DNA of 30,276 bases. It comes from Branchiostoma floridae (lineage: Eukaryota; Chordata; Leptocardii; Amphioxiformes; Branchiostomatidae). The stretch covers positions 11,546,393-11,576,668 of the forward strand of contig NC_049990.1 of the NCBI RefSeq assembly GCF_000003815.2. Reading direction: 5' to 3'. Shown piece by piece: positions 1 through 9,109 of the stretch; within the stretch, counting starts at the first letter, position 1; each line of letters opens with the position of its first letter. The notes beneath the pieces are model-generated. The model saw only the letters and a list, made by a program, of their open reading frames with translations. It was not told the DNA's origin and ran no database searches. Both the position numbers and the translations under genes were made by a program.

Positions 1-259
1 ATTCTAACGTCCAAATCCGGTATTTGAATTTTCTACCACTCCGTACTCGATGAGCGCAGTGTACGTGCGATTTATTCGATGGAAGCATGTGTGGTGCAAC
101 TTAGAACCCCATGTTGTAAAAGGAAAGTTATCACCCGGTCCGAAACACCCGTGTCTAATGTTACCGTGGCCCAGGTACAACATAAAGTCAAAAATTGATT
201 AATTTGACTACTCCGAATAACTGAAGCGTCCTGACAAGACTCTCTCTCTCTCTGTGCAG

Positions 260-367
260 GGCAAGGGCGCGGTGACGACATATTGGCTTCATGGCCGCTC
301 AGATATGCACTTTGACCTCCCTGACGTCACTCTAGCTGCGCCACTAGAGGAACACGAGTTCAAGTAA
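260..367 (+). CDS. Terminal exon of a receptor-type guanylate cyclase (partial gene)
   Basis: A 36-codon exon follows a (CT)n tract and a CAG acceptor (ends 259) and runs in phase 0 to TAA at 365-367. It begins GKGAVTTYWLHG, matching the end of the class III cyclase domain of membrane guanylate cyclases (family pattern KGKG....TYWL.G), which make cGMP from GTP. The next 24 residues form an acidic tail ending EHEFK. The catalytic residues and receptor part lie upstream of the window, so subtype (natriuretic-peptide-like, retinal-like or other) cannot be told. The motif is short but specific, and the acceptor and stop fit. Soluble cyclase or adenylate cyclase ends look different from what I recall of the families. 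Confidence 0.72.
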   Translation, partial: GKGAVTTYWLHGRSDMHFDLPDVTLAAPLEEHEFK

Positions 368-1410
368 GATCACGACGAGTTCTGCAACCTCGCATTTCTT
401 CACAAGATGCTGACACGAACATCACTCAACTGTCTTCTTAAGATAAGGCTGTAGGATTGCCTATGCAACTTGTGTGTAGACGAGGTCAATACCTTGACCA
501 CTTCTGGTATCATCTTCTGTATGTCAGCATCGTCCCCCGTTCGTCTTGAAGATGAAAGGCTCGGTCATATGTAGTCGGCCACATCTTTTTGGTGGCCGAA
601 CAACAAGCTAATTTTGAAGGACAGTCTCTACCGCATTGTGTACATATAGAACCACGCAATAAATTAAGTGGTTTAGATGATGTCATGTTACTCATAGTCT
701 TGCTTTGGCATGGCCAGAAAAGGGTGTGAAAGATGGCACACTGATTTAATGGCATTCGGAACTTTCAGAAAAGAATTGTCAACCTTTTGACACACTTGAT
801 CTTGTATACGTAATTGTAGTCTAGTATAGTAGAACAAAAACCACTTTCATGTAAACTTTATCTCTTGTACCCTAAAGTAAAAGTTACATGGGATGTACTT
901 TAAGTCAGTCTATTGTAAAATTGTTGTAAGTTATGGATCAAGTGTACAAAATTTTACGATGGTTTTCTGCGTTAAGTAGATATGTGGAATTAGGCGAACT
1001 TGACATGCAAGTACAATATCTTACGAGTTTTTTATGACACATTTAAGTTTGACAACCTTTTGATAATACTGTATGTAGATTTGATATTTTTCCGGAAACA
1101 ATGTACAAGTATTTATGTTTTCGCTCGGAGCGCTCACCATACGTTGATTCCACCTCACTTGTAATCAGCAGTTCAAACATGTTGTAAGTCGTCCTATCAT
1201 CAGTCACGTACTTTTCAACCAATCATCAGCCACGTACTTGTGAACTGTTTGGAATTTTTCTTTAGTGGTGAAGTTTCTGAATACATAATGTGAATAAATC
1301 CACTTTATTTATTGATTGAATCACATTGAATCTATGCCTCTCATTTTCACACATTCAAAGCTTTCACCCCCTCCCTCCAAAAAACGCCCTGCATTCCCTT
1401 TTTGCTACTC
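368..1410 (+). other. Probable 3' UTR and flank of the guanylate cyclase gene
   Basis: No coding potential is seen. The stretch is AT-rich with TGTA-rich patches, typical of a 3' UTR. Two AATAAA hexamers on the plus strand, at 658-663 and 1293-1298, are candidate polyadenylation signals; the second would give a 3' UTR of about 0.95 kb. Which is used cannot be told. Confidence 0.4.
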
Positions 1411-1870
1411 TATCGTACTCTATCATTGTAATCGGGCAATTGCCAGACCAAAGATAAAGCTCAAACCAGGTTCCTAAATATCCCTTACGGCCGCCCTCAA
1501 TGAAAACTCGGGGGGTCATGAAAAGTAAATGACGCCATTGCCCGAAGCTCACGCTGATTGGCTGAAGAAAGGTTACTAAATCTAGTTACCTTTCCTACTG
1601 TCAATTTACCGACGTAAGCCTATCGCACGACAAAGTGTGATCTGAATTTTGCCTTTAACACAATTAAACTCTATTCAGATCCCCAAATATCCCCTATAAC
1701 ACCCTCAACTTTGTATCGCACGACAAATGAGATCGGGCCTTTGCCTGCAACAAAGACAAAGCTCAAATCAGATTCTAATAATATTCCTTACGAACGCTGA
1801 AGAATGTTGCCAGGTCCTTGCTTCCAACAAAGATACAGCTCAAACCATGTTTCCAACATATGACGTTTTC
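1411..1870. repeat. Degenerate tandem repeat upstream of the Frizzled/LBD gene
   Basis: About four diverged units start near 1411, 1621, 1713 and 1805. They share the motifs TATCGCACGACAAA, TTTGCC...AACAAAGA, AAAGCTCAAA(C/T)CAG and AATATCCCTTACG. Spacing is about 90-100 bp, except for extra sequence between the first two units. Identity is moderate, so this is an old array or several decayed copies of one element. Confidence 0.5.
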
Positions 1871-1879
1871 GTCCTACAA

Positions 1880-1889
1880 TGCGCATGCG
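1880..1889 (+). promoter_or_regulatory. NRF1-type palindrome in the presumed promoter
   Basis: TGCGCATGCG matches the core NRF1 site (TGCGCATGCG) exactly and lies 163-172 bp before the chosen ATG at 2052. NRF1 sites are common in TATA-less animal promoters. The functional reading is inference from position and motif only. Confidence 0.35.
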
Positions 1890-2051
1890 TGTTATAGAGA
1901 TGACCCTTAGGACGGAACCCCTCCTCGCTGTAAACAAGTTGACTGGACTTGACTTTTAATGCGCGGCTGTGTGGGTCGGCGGAAGTCTAGGTCTGGTCGG
2001 TCCTTCCGCCGCTGGCTGCGCTTCTCTGTCATATCGTCCCAGGAGGAAGCC

Positions 2052-2106
2052 ATGATGTGGGGCGGTCTGCTCTTCGTACTGACGGTGTCAGTCGCGTGTA
2101 TTGCAG
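2052..2106 (+). CDS. Exon 1: signal peptide
   Basis: Eighteen codons plus one base (phase 1) encode MMWGGLLFVLTVSVACIA, a compact hydrophobic signal sequence with likely cleavage near Ala/Gly at 17-20. The donor is G|GTAGGG. A purine (G) lies at -3 of the ATG. The neighbouring ATG at 2055 is an alternative start with the same outcome. Confidence 0.75.
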
Positions 2107-5100
2107 GTAGGGTCGGTGAAGTATGCATAAGTCTTTTTGACATCCATCAGATTTTATAAAAGAGTTGATTTTTGTTTCCTCCCATTATGTTCTACCCTTA
2201 ATATGCGTTCTATGTATCTAGCACACAAAAAATGATTTTTGAAGATTTCTAATTATACAAGTTTGAATTTATTTATTCAAAGCTGTACTAGCAAGAGTAC
2301 AACTCATTTATTCAGAAGTATCTATTCAAACTAGCTTTGAGGCACTTTTAGAGTTACGGAAATGTCTCAGAAGATATAGAGATCTGCTATTGTCAAAGAT
2401 ATATTCAGGGTACGTTCAAAACCCCCACTAGATATATGTCTGTACGGGCAAATTGCGAACATGATTAATATGGACTGTCAATATATTTCGACATAATTAC
2501 TGCCTTTACCATGAGTCCAATCCTACAGTACTGTCTTAGGATGAAGAATTCGTCAACTCATTCTATAAACTAAATCTGGACAAATCCAGTATATAAATTC
2601 ATGCCTATACATGTATCTGATAAATATATTTCTAAGACTTGTTTTGCTAGACAGTGTATAGCAGGCGGTCGTCTGCACATAGACCAACCGCTGATGTGAA
2701 GGCCGGGTTGCCATAGTTACGGCAGATTCTTTGTCTGCTACTAAACGTGAACCGACTCGTGATTCTGTTGTGGACAATGCGGCTAAAGAATCTCAGTACA
2801 AAAGGGTTTTGGCCGACGAATCTCCGAGAAAAATTGGAGAATGAATGGTTAAAGTTGGTGTGAATAGAATTCTTAAGGACGGGAAAATCGTTTCACATAT
2901 TAAGGGATCCGGGAAGGAAAAGACTTGGTTTGACTAAAGAGGTGTTTTCTGCCTCCACCACTCCTTCTTAGGGTTCGTAGAATTCAGCAAAAAGGGGAAT
3001 GCTTGAACAGGAGTGCCAGTCTGTGGATGTTTTGTGGGATATCTAGAAAAATAGAAATAACTAAATAAAGAGTATTGTTTTGAAACATTGCCGTACATGC
3101 AACGTACCGAGATCAGGATAGTAGATATTACACAAACATCTAATTTATCAATGATAATCTTATAGAGCTAGTTAAACATAGCATTTTTTCTAGTCTTGTC
3201 AAGACAGTTACATTGTCAAACATCCCACGTGCAACGAAGTGAATGTTTCATCTGAAATTTAACATTTCGGGTTCAAAGTTCCTAGATTATGCAAATAAGT
3301 CTTCGATTGGCATGACAAGTGTCCATTGATCACTTCCTGTCACTCTCTGCATCTGGTGAACATGGTAATATTCTGGAAGATTTATCACTCTGCACCGCGC
3401 AAAAGCACAGGCAAACAGGTAGACCAAAAGCAATGCCTCCAGTGATCTCAACTGTCATGTCATGTTATGTCTGATCAACGACTTGTTCTACCAACTTTGA
3501 CCTGTACTTCCTGCGACTACGATAGGGTCATCTTAACACTCATGCTATCGACGTCACTCAAATACATACAGACAAACACCAAACCCAACACACACACAGG
3601 GAATATAGACTTTGTACAAGGAGTAAAACAAATAAACAAATAAACAAACAACATGTTTCATTACAGCCAATAAGCCTCGCCAGCGATGCCAGTCTATAAA
3701 GATGGACATGTGTAAAGACGCAGGCTACAGGAGAACCAAGTTCCCAAACCGTCTGGGTCACCGGAAACAAGACCACGCTCAAAGGGACGCCGTTAACAAC
3801 CTCGTTGACGTCATCGTCAGGAGCGAATGTTCGCCACATATCAAGAGACTGGCGTGCCTGTTATACGCGCCACCTTGCGATAATTTGGAGGACGACACCG
3901 GCCTTCCAGTGTATCCCTGCAGGAGTCTGTGCCAAGCTGCGAAAGACGACTGTGTACCGTGGTTCGCGGAGATCGGGTATATCTGGCCAGGGGTCTTCAA
4001 CTGCTCCCAGTTTCCAGCCGAAGGGAAATGCAACGGATATGACGAGACCAGGACATCCTCGCAAGATTTTACTAGTAAGTTGAGGAAATCATAAAACATG
4101 ACTAGTGCGTTAAACCACAGACTTTAGATTTGTAATCTCATTTAAACTCTTAAAGCGCAGTTCTTCTTAAGACTACCATGGAAGTTTATCATCTCATCAC
4201 TTAACGTTAGCAATGTTTCCCCCCTACCCTCACTTCTCTCGAGGTCGCGCGGAAACACTCAACTTCAGTCAGTTGTATTATTTACCTGTTCCGACATGAG
4301 TGTGTAGATAGTCTTATGTGTACGATGTAGATTCGGTCACCATATAGCATAAAACAACAGTGCATTACTTCGTACATTGTCCATTGTATAACAAAATAGT
4401 TGATAATTATGTAGCCATCTTTAACCAGCATGTACATGCAAGGTATCCTGCAAGTCGACCAAAAAGGAAAGTAAAACTAAAAGTCTTCGTCTAACGTTTT
4501 CATGAGTAACTCAACTCTATCTTTCGTGAATATAATAAAACTACATTTCCTTACAGGGACATGCGAGCCTATCACCATCCCATTGTGCGGCGACGTGAGC
4601 TACAGCAGCGCTGGCTACCCTAACCACCTGGGTCATCGCGATCAAGAGAAAGCAGGCCTCGAGGCTCACCAGTTCTGGCCGCTTGTGAAAGTCCAGTGTT
4701 CCCCACATCTGAAGGAGTTCGTGTGCAGCATGTACGCGCCACCTTGCGACTTGCAGAGAAACACCACCCCTCCTCTGCGGCCATGCAGGAGTCTGTGCCT
4801 AGCCGCCAGGTCTGGATGTGAGGACTTGATGAGCAAGTTCGGGTTCAGATGGCCGGTGGCGCTAGAGTGTGACTCACTACCGACCAAAGAGGAGGAAGAC
4901 TGTTTTGGACACATTTCTACTCCTCCTCTCCCAACAGACTCCATTCCAAAAGGTAAAGAATAAGCCTGTTTTAATTTCCAAAATATGGCCCCTAATTTTA
5001 TGTCCAGACGCATTTTGTTCATATCCCATGAGCTTGAACTTTGACATATCACCCACAGTGCATTTTGATGCGCAGGCGCATTTGAAACCACGAGTATGCT

Positions 5101-8100
5101 TATTGCAGCTTCATGTTACACTCTGTATGATGTTTTTTTGCAGTCGATATGACGTTTGGGGGAATGATTCATATTCTTTAAGACTAGCCACAGTTCTTTT
5201 CAAGACTTGATTTGAAATGTCATAACGTCTTGAACATCATAACGTCTTGAACATTGTTTCCACTGTCTATGTACAGATAGATGCGAGGACATCACCATAC
5301 CATTCTGCCAGGATATAAAGTACACCAAAACGCGATTCCCACTCGCAGGGAGGAACATCCTCCAGAATCAGCAAGAAGCAAGCCGGGAGATCGATCTGTT
5401 TTTGAGCCATGTTGACAGAAACTGCTCCCCGCACTTGAGGCAATTCGTGTGTCACATGTATACGCCACCTTGCGGAAACGATGACATACCACAGCTTCCT
5501 TGCCGCGGCCTGTGCGAGGCAGTATGGGATGCGTGCAATGTCTTCATCGCGCCCTGGCCAGAAACCCTCAACTGTGACTATCTACCGCTTGATGAATCGG
5601 GTACTTGTGCCAGGCTTGTTGAGCCTACAAAGGCGCCGCCTCGCGGTGAGCATGGTTATTACACGAAGCTTCATGCCAAAAGTCTGTGTTGAGAATGTTA
5701 TCAAAATAAGTTGTGATGCTGTAATTGAGACTGTGTCATGTTTCCATGTTACGTAGTTAGTCATTTGATATTTGATCTTAAAGCTGGCCGGTTTTGTCCA
5801 GAGTTTTAGGTTTCTTAGCTTAGATACAAAATACATGGGTTACGAGGTTTTGATGAGATCTATAATTGTATAGTCGACTTAAAAGGCAATGTAGGCAATA
5901 AAGCTATGCAAATATTTTTCATCAATTCTAAATTGTATTCCCATTTCAGGAAGTTTCAACAAGATTACGAACAGAACTAACCGTATGCCTATCTATGCAT
6001 GTGATAAGTACAGCCTGAAGTTATAACAACACATAACGTCTGTATGTCTTTCCAGTGTCATCATCTGAGCTCTTGGAAACCCTTCTCCGGGACTACGACA
6101 GAAGGATACGTCCAGACATGGGGCAAACCACCGTCAACATCGGACTGACATTGCGAAGGATCCTGAAACTCGTATGAAAATTTGTCTACTCAACCTGGAT
6201 GTCAAATTGTTTTAAGGACCTATACTAACGACCAGCTCCCCGGTCCTGGCGTCATAACAAAGAGGACATAACGCTAGTTCACTTTTATCCGCCGGGTAAC
6301 CTTTATCCGTTGTATATAAAATCGGAGTATTTAGGGATATCAATTCGACAGACGGCTGTTTCAGACTGGAATGCTATGAAAATATTGCAATTTGCAAACC
6401 AACGTCCGTCGACTAGATATCATTAAATATCTCGTTTAAAGACAACAACGGATAAAGGTTAACATGTGGACAAAGGTGAACTACCGTTATAACCTTCTTA
6501 ATCCTGAGGACCAAAATGCCCTCAAACTTAACTGAGTGGTGTCTGTGGAAAATTCGCTGCGGGAATGTTGGTCACTTGGAGCCAAGAAGCTGTGTAAACT
6601 GTCTGGCATCCATGCTAGTCTACTCTTGGCTAAGTAAATTGTGAAATTGTATATAGTAACACAAAAATTATATAGTTTAACCCTATCTAGACCAGGGGGG
6701 GGCTAAAAGTGCCCGCGTCGACTTTGACGTCGCATAACTAGTGAACGACGTGTGCTAGGACTACGAAACTTGGTGACTTTTCCTAAAATATTGTTGGCAA
6801 CAATTCTGTGAAAAAAGTTTTAGTTTGTGATTTTTCGTGTTGCCATGGCAACGGGTTTCTGACAGGCATATTTTCCCAAATTTACTAATTTCTGTTTGAA
6901 TTATGGGATATCATGGTTTAATTGCAAGATCAAACTTGTTTATTAATATCATCAACATCCTGTGTAATTTTAAGTAATATTTTCATTTAAATATTCATAA
7001 TTTATGCTAATTTGATGACGTCATGGGTCAAAATCCAAGATGGCGGACATTGCCATTTTCAACAATAAATACATGTAATTTTTACTCAAATACCGTCAAA
7101 ATCTTTTATTTTCTTACAAAACACAATCATTTGATCATTTTCAGTCCATCTCTATTGGGTTTTGGGGTTATATGTGGAAAAAGTCGTATTTTAGAAAATT
7201 CACGGTTGTCGATCCAAGATGGCGGACAAATGACGTCATTTTCTGACGTCACATAGACGTCAGTGTCGACGCCATTGGAAACATAAGACTTGGCAGACTT
7301 AGACACCAATAAGATAAGCTTTATTGTCATCATTTTGCTCAATACATTTAAGTATAGCGGAAATTTAATATTTTGACGATTTTAGCCCAAAATATGACAT
7401 TATGACGTCATAATTACGTCATATTACGTCATAACGATACCAAAATTACAGAAAATATAAAACTCTACTAGAACATCATCCCCTTCAAATTTGATGATCG
7501 TAACTCAAGCCGTTTTGAAAATACGACGGGGGGGTCAAAAGAGCCCCCCCTTGGTCCCAGGGATCCCAAAAACGGCCTGGTCTAGATAGGGTTAAAATTC
7601 GAAGTACTTTATTTTCATTTTCACAGGATACTGAAAACGGTCTTCTCACCCTGCATAACTGGATTAACATGGTATGTTTTAATGTATCGCTTATGCATTT
7701 TTATCGCATATAAAGTTGCGGAAGAAAATCGATCTTTTTTTATGTGCAGTCAATTTGGCAAGCATATTGATGATGAAAAGAAAGAAAGCACCGTAATATT
7801 CTGATATATGCAAATTTTGTTTGTGACAAATGAATGTATACAATTTACGTGAAAATATTGCATCGTAGCAATGATGTTTGTAGTTACGTTAGAATTATTA
7901 TTCCCTTACAGGAATGGAAGGATAGAAGACTGAGTTACGCAGATGTAGGTGTGAAGAGATTGGAGTTACCTGTTAAATATCTCTGGATGCCGGATATTTT
8001 CCTGATATCAGGGTAAGGGAACGTCAACATTTTTGACCCCAATGAAGAATAACAATATAGTTGAGCCCGAAACTATACCCTCATTCTTCATGGCGATAAA

Positions 8101-8103
8101 ATG

Positions 8104-8161
<58 letters not shown>

Positions 8162-9061
8162 TGTGTGTGTGTGCGTGTGTCATTGTGTGCGTGTCACGGT
8201 GTGTGTGTGTGTATCATCAACAACGCGGGACGGATTGTAATGATATCTGCTAAGTTTTATCAACACAGAGGTGAAGGTTGATTCTGGGCCCCATTGCGAC
8301 CGACCTGGGTTTTGCGTCTTTTGCCCTTGACATGCTGTGGCCTTTTCCATTTTCACTTTTGGATTTCATTGTTCTAATACTTTATAGTTTTTTATTTGAT
8401 AGGAAGAACTCTAAATTCTAGATTTTGATTAGAATTAGTAAGAGTTTGGTGATGAATATATACTCATAGGATATATAGACAACTGATTTGAATGATAATT
8501 AATCTTGATAAAGACATTTTCTTTCCTCCAGTGTGAAGGCAGATGAGATGCCGTTACCCTTGACAACAGAAGCGTCCATCTTTAGTGATGGAACCGTGCG
8601 GTATGTCGTACCCTGGACCTTCACTGTGCCTTGTAGGAAACGATCCGAGTCGGACTCATGGGAGTGTCAGGTTGTGTTCCAGTCGTGGAACAAGGTAAGG
8701 AGAATGCCGGGCAATCCTACAGTGTGCCATGAACAAGGTAGAACCGTGTTGTTGTGACCATGTGGGCATGAGTATAGTGTAGTAGACATGTTGAACGTTA
8801 TGTTTAGGGGTCGTTTTGCAATATTTCAAGTACGAATTTATTAGTCAAATGTTTTCTGTTTCTGCGTCCTTACAGCCGGCCGATGAGATAGCACTGTCTC
8901 CTATCGAAGAATTTTTGGACGCGGAGGAATACAACGGCGACTTGCAGTGGAGCGTCCAGTCCGTGTCAGCTGATAGGCTGATCACGAATGTGCGCAATGA
9001 GGCAGACAAGTCCAGACTGATCTTCACACTGGTTCTGACTAAGAATGTGTCAGAAGCATAA
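2052..9061 (+). CDS. Secreted triple Frizzled-CRD / Cys-loop ligand-binding-domain fusion protein
   Basis: Nine exons: 2052-2106, 3667-4074, 4557-4952, 5277-5645, 6056-6171, 7627-7671, 7912-8012, 8532-8694, 8876-9061. The total is 1839 nt, exactly 612 codons plus TAA, with matching phases at every GT/AG junction. Seen: a hydrophobic signal peptide (about residues 1-19), three 10-cysteine Frizzled-type CRDs (26-140, 157-270, 289-397) and a nicotinic-type ligand-binding domain (about 411-612). There is no transmembrane segment. Frizzled CRDs bind Wnt lipid and protein; Cys-loop LBDs bind small transmitters and pentamerise. The gene ends before TM1, like the snail acetylcholine-binding protein, so a soluble extracellular product is inferred. 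An in-frame ATG at 1959 would add a 31-residue Arg-rich leader; 2052 is preferred because the hydrophobic core follows at once. Whether it binds Wnt or a transmitter is unknown. Confidence 0.82.
2107..3666 (+). other. Intron 1 of the Frizzled/LBD gene
   Basis: A 1560-bp AT-rich intron running from GTAGGG to a TTTCATTACAG acceptor. I see no exon, RNA gene or intact transposon in it. Short hexamer-like AACAAATAAA runs near 3620-3650 precede the acceptor. Confidence 0.6.
3667..4074 (+). CDS. Exon 2: Frizzled-type CRD 1
   Basis: A single phase 1-1 exon of 136 codons. Ten cysteines fall at protein residues 26, 34, 73, 82, 89, 103, 107, 114, 131 and 140, in the Frizzled CRD order. Landmark strings are FPNRLGHRKQ, CSPHIKRLAC, YAPPC and YPCRSLC; the IWPGVFNC stretch corresponds to the F.WP..L.C motif of the family. 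The acidic loop after CRD cysteine 5 (NLEDD) is longer than usual. The donor is ACTA|GTAAGT. Confidence 0.88.
4075..4556 (+). other. Intron 2 of the Frizzled/LBD gene
   Basis: 482 bp with standard GTAAGT and TTCCTTACAG ends. Nothing else is recognised in it. Confidence 0.6.
4557..4952 (+). CDS. Exon 3: Frizzled-type CRD 2
   Basis: A phase 1-1 exon of 132 codons and the most canonical of the three CRDs. It carries CEPITIPLC, YPNHLGHRDQ, FWPLVKVQCSP, FVCSMYAPPC, RPCRSLCLAARSGC and FGFRWPVALEC. All ten cysteines are present (157, 165, 202, 211, 218, 231, 235, 242, 259, 270). In Frizzled and SFRP proteins these make five disulphides around a Wnt-binding groove. The closeness to true Frizzled/SFRP CRDs makes this copy the best candidate for retained Wnt binding (inference). 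Confidence 0.92.
4953..5276 (+). other. Intron 3 of the Frizzled/LBD gene
   Basis: 324 bp with donor GTAAAG and acceptor TATGTACAG. A 15-base direct repeat (CATAACGTCTTGAAC) occurs twice, back to back but for a few bases, at 5221-5255. Confidence 0.55.
5277..5645 (+). CDS. Exon 4: Frizzled-type CRD 3 (diverged)
   Basis: A phase 1-1 exon of 123 codons with all ten cysteines (289, 297, 336, 345, 352, 362, 366, 373, 386, 397). Motifs are CEDITIPFC, NCSPHLRQFVC, MYTPPC and LPCRGLC. It differs from CRDs 1 and 2: the conserved LGH is AGR, and the helix before WPETLNC is shorter, with no FGF. A Pro/Thr/Lys-rich linker (EPTKAPPR) joins it to the ligand-binding domain. Ligand binding by this copy is less certain. 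Confidence 0.86.
5646..6055 (+). other. Intron 4 of the Frizzled/LBD gene (domain junction)
   Basis: 410 bp separating the CRD exons from the ligand-binding-domain exons; phase 1, donor GTGAGC, acceptor GTCTTTCCAG. This is the intron through which the two receptor classes are joined. No transposon or ORF is recognised in it. Confidence 0.6.
6056..6171 (+). CDS. Exon 5: start of Cys-loop receptor ligand-binding domain
   Basis: Enters in phase 1 and leaves in phase 0. It encodes SSSELLETLLRDYDRRIRPD and continues into a VNIGLTLRRIL strand. This matches the N-terminal helix and first strand of nicotinic-type LBDs (family pattern L...LL..Y....RP......V.V...L.L..I). The donor is CTC|GTATGA, a weaker site than its neighbours. 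Confidence 0.82.
6681..7591. mobile_element. piggyBac-like MITE (911 bp) in intron 5
   Basis: Perfect 16-bp terminal inverted repeats start CCCTATCTAGACCAGG and end with the reverse complement. They are flanked by TTAA on both sides (6677-6680 and 7592-7595). A TTAA target and termini starting CCCT are the piggyBac signature. There is no transposase ORF, so it is non-autonomous. The interior carries four TGACGTCA octamers (7016, 7231, 7244, 7403) and two AAGATGGCGGA motifs (7037, 7216). G and C runs lie next to each terminus. It ends 35 bp before exon 6. Confidence 0.85.
7627..7671 (+). CDS. Exon 6: 45-nt LBD exon
   Basis: Fifteen codons, phase 0-0: DTENGLLTLHNWINM. It is the strand of the loop D region (family pattern L....W....W.D). 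A 45-nt exon at this point is, as I recall, also typical of vertebrate nicotinic subunit genes, which supports descent from that family. Donor GTATGT, acceptor TTTTCACAG. Confidence 0.8.
7912..8012 (+). CDS. Exon 7: LBD loop D to loop A
   Basis: Starts phase 0 and ends phase 2. It contains EWKDRRLSY (W.D.RL.W-like) and LWMPDIFLISG, the conserved W.PD motif leading into loop A. The usual loop A tyrosine in a LYN context is replaced (LIS here). Acceptor TTCCCTTACAG, donor GG|GTAAGG. Confidence 0.83.
8102..8214. repeat. (GT)n microsatellite
   Basis: About 110 bp of nearly pure GT repeat, interrupted by TT and CATT, within intron 7 (8013-8531). The rest of that intron is AT-rich with no recognised feature. 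Confidence 0.95.
8532..8694 (+). CDS. Exon 8: LBD loops B/E and Cys-loop
   Basis: Starts phase 2 and ends phase 0. SIFSDGTVRYVVPWTFTVPC matches the (D/G)G.V.W.P...(S/K)..C strand before the Cys-loop. The loop cysteines are residues 531 and 542, with only 10 residues between them; animal receptors usually have 13. The FPFD core is absent. CQVVFQSW follows, keeping the loop B tryptophan (residue 549) of the family's C.L.F.SW motif. Confidence 0.82.
8876..9061 (+). CDS. Exon 9: LBD C-terminal strands and stop
   Basis: Sixty-one codons and TAA at 9059-9061. It contains LQWSVQSVSADR (family W.V..V.A.R) and SRLIFTLVLTKN (family ..F.L.L.R). The loop C vicinal Cys-Cys pair of nicotinic alpha subunits is absent. 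The protein ends 6 residues after the last strand, at the point where pre-TM1 (R.P.FY) would begin. No membrane exons are seen before the poly(A) signal or in the following 1.5 kb. Confidence 0.84.
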   Translation, partial: PADEIALSPIEEFLDAEEYNGDLQWSVQSVSADRLITNVRNEADKSRLIFTLVLTKNVSEA

Positions 9062-9092
9062 ATTTCAACTACATGGACAAGCTATGTATTTT

Positions 9093-9098
9093 AATAAA
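9093..9098 (+). terminator. Poly(A) signal of the Frizzled/LBD gene
   Basis: AATAAA begins 31 bases after the stop codon, followed within 20 bases by TTTGTCCACAG and a T-rich patch. This supports the natural end of the gene before any transmembrane exons. Confidence 0.7.
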
Positions 9099-9109
9099 TA
9101 TTTGTCCAC

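Noticed and set aside
3779-5091. Minus-strand open frames opposite the Frizzled CRD exons
   Set aside because: They are shadows of the plus-strand coding exons; only the plus frames carry the ten-cysteine pattern and splice sites.
8033-8281. An open frame with a Cys-Val repeat protein
   Set aside because: It is the translation of the (GT)n microsatellite in an intron; no coding evidence.
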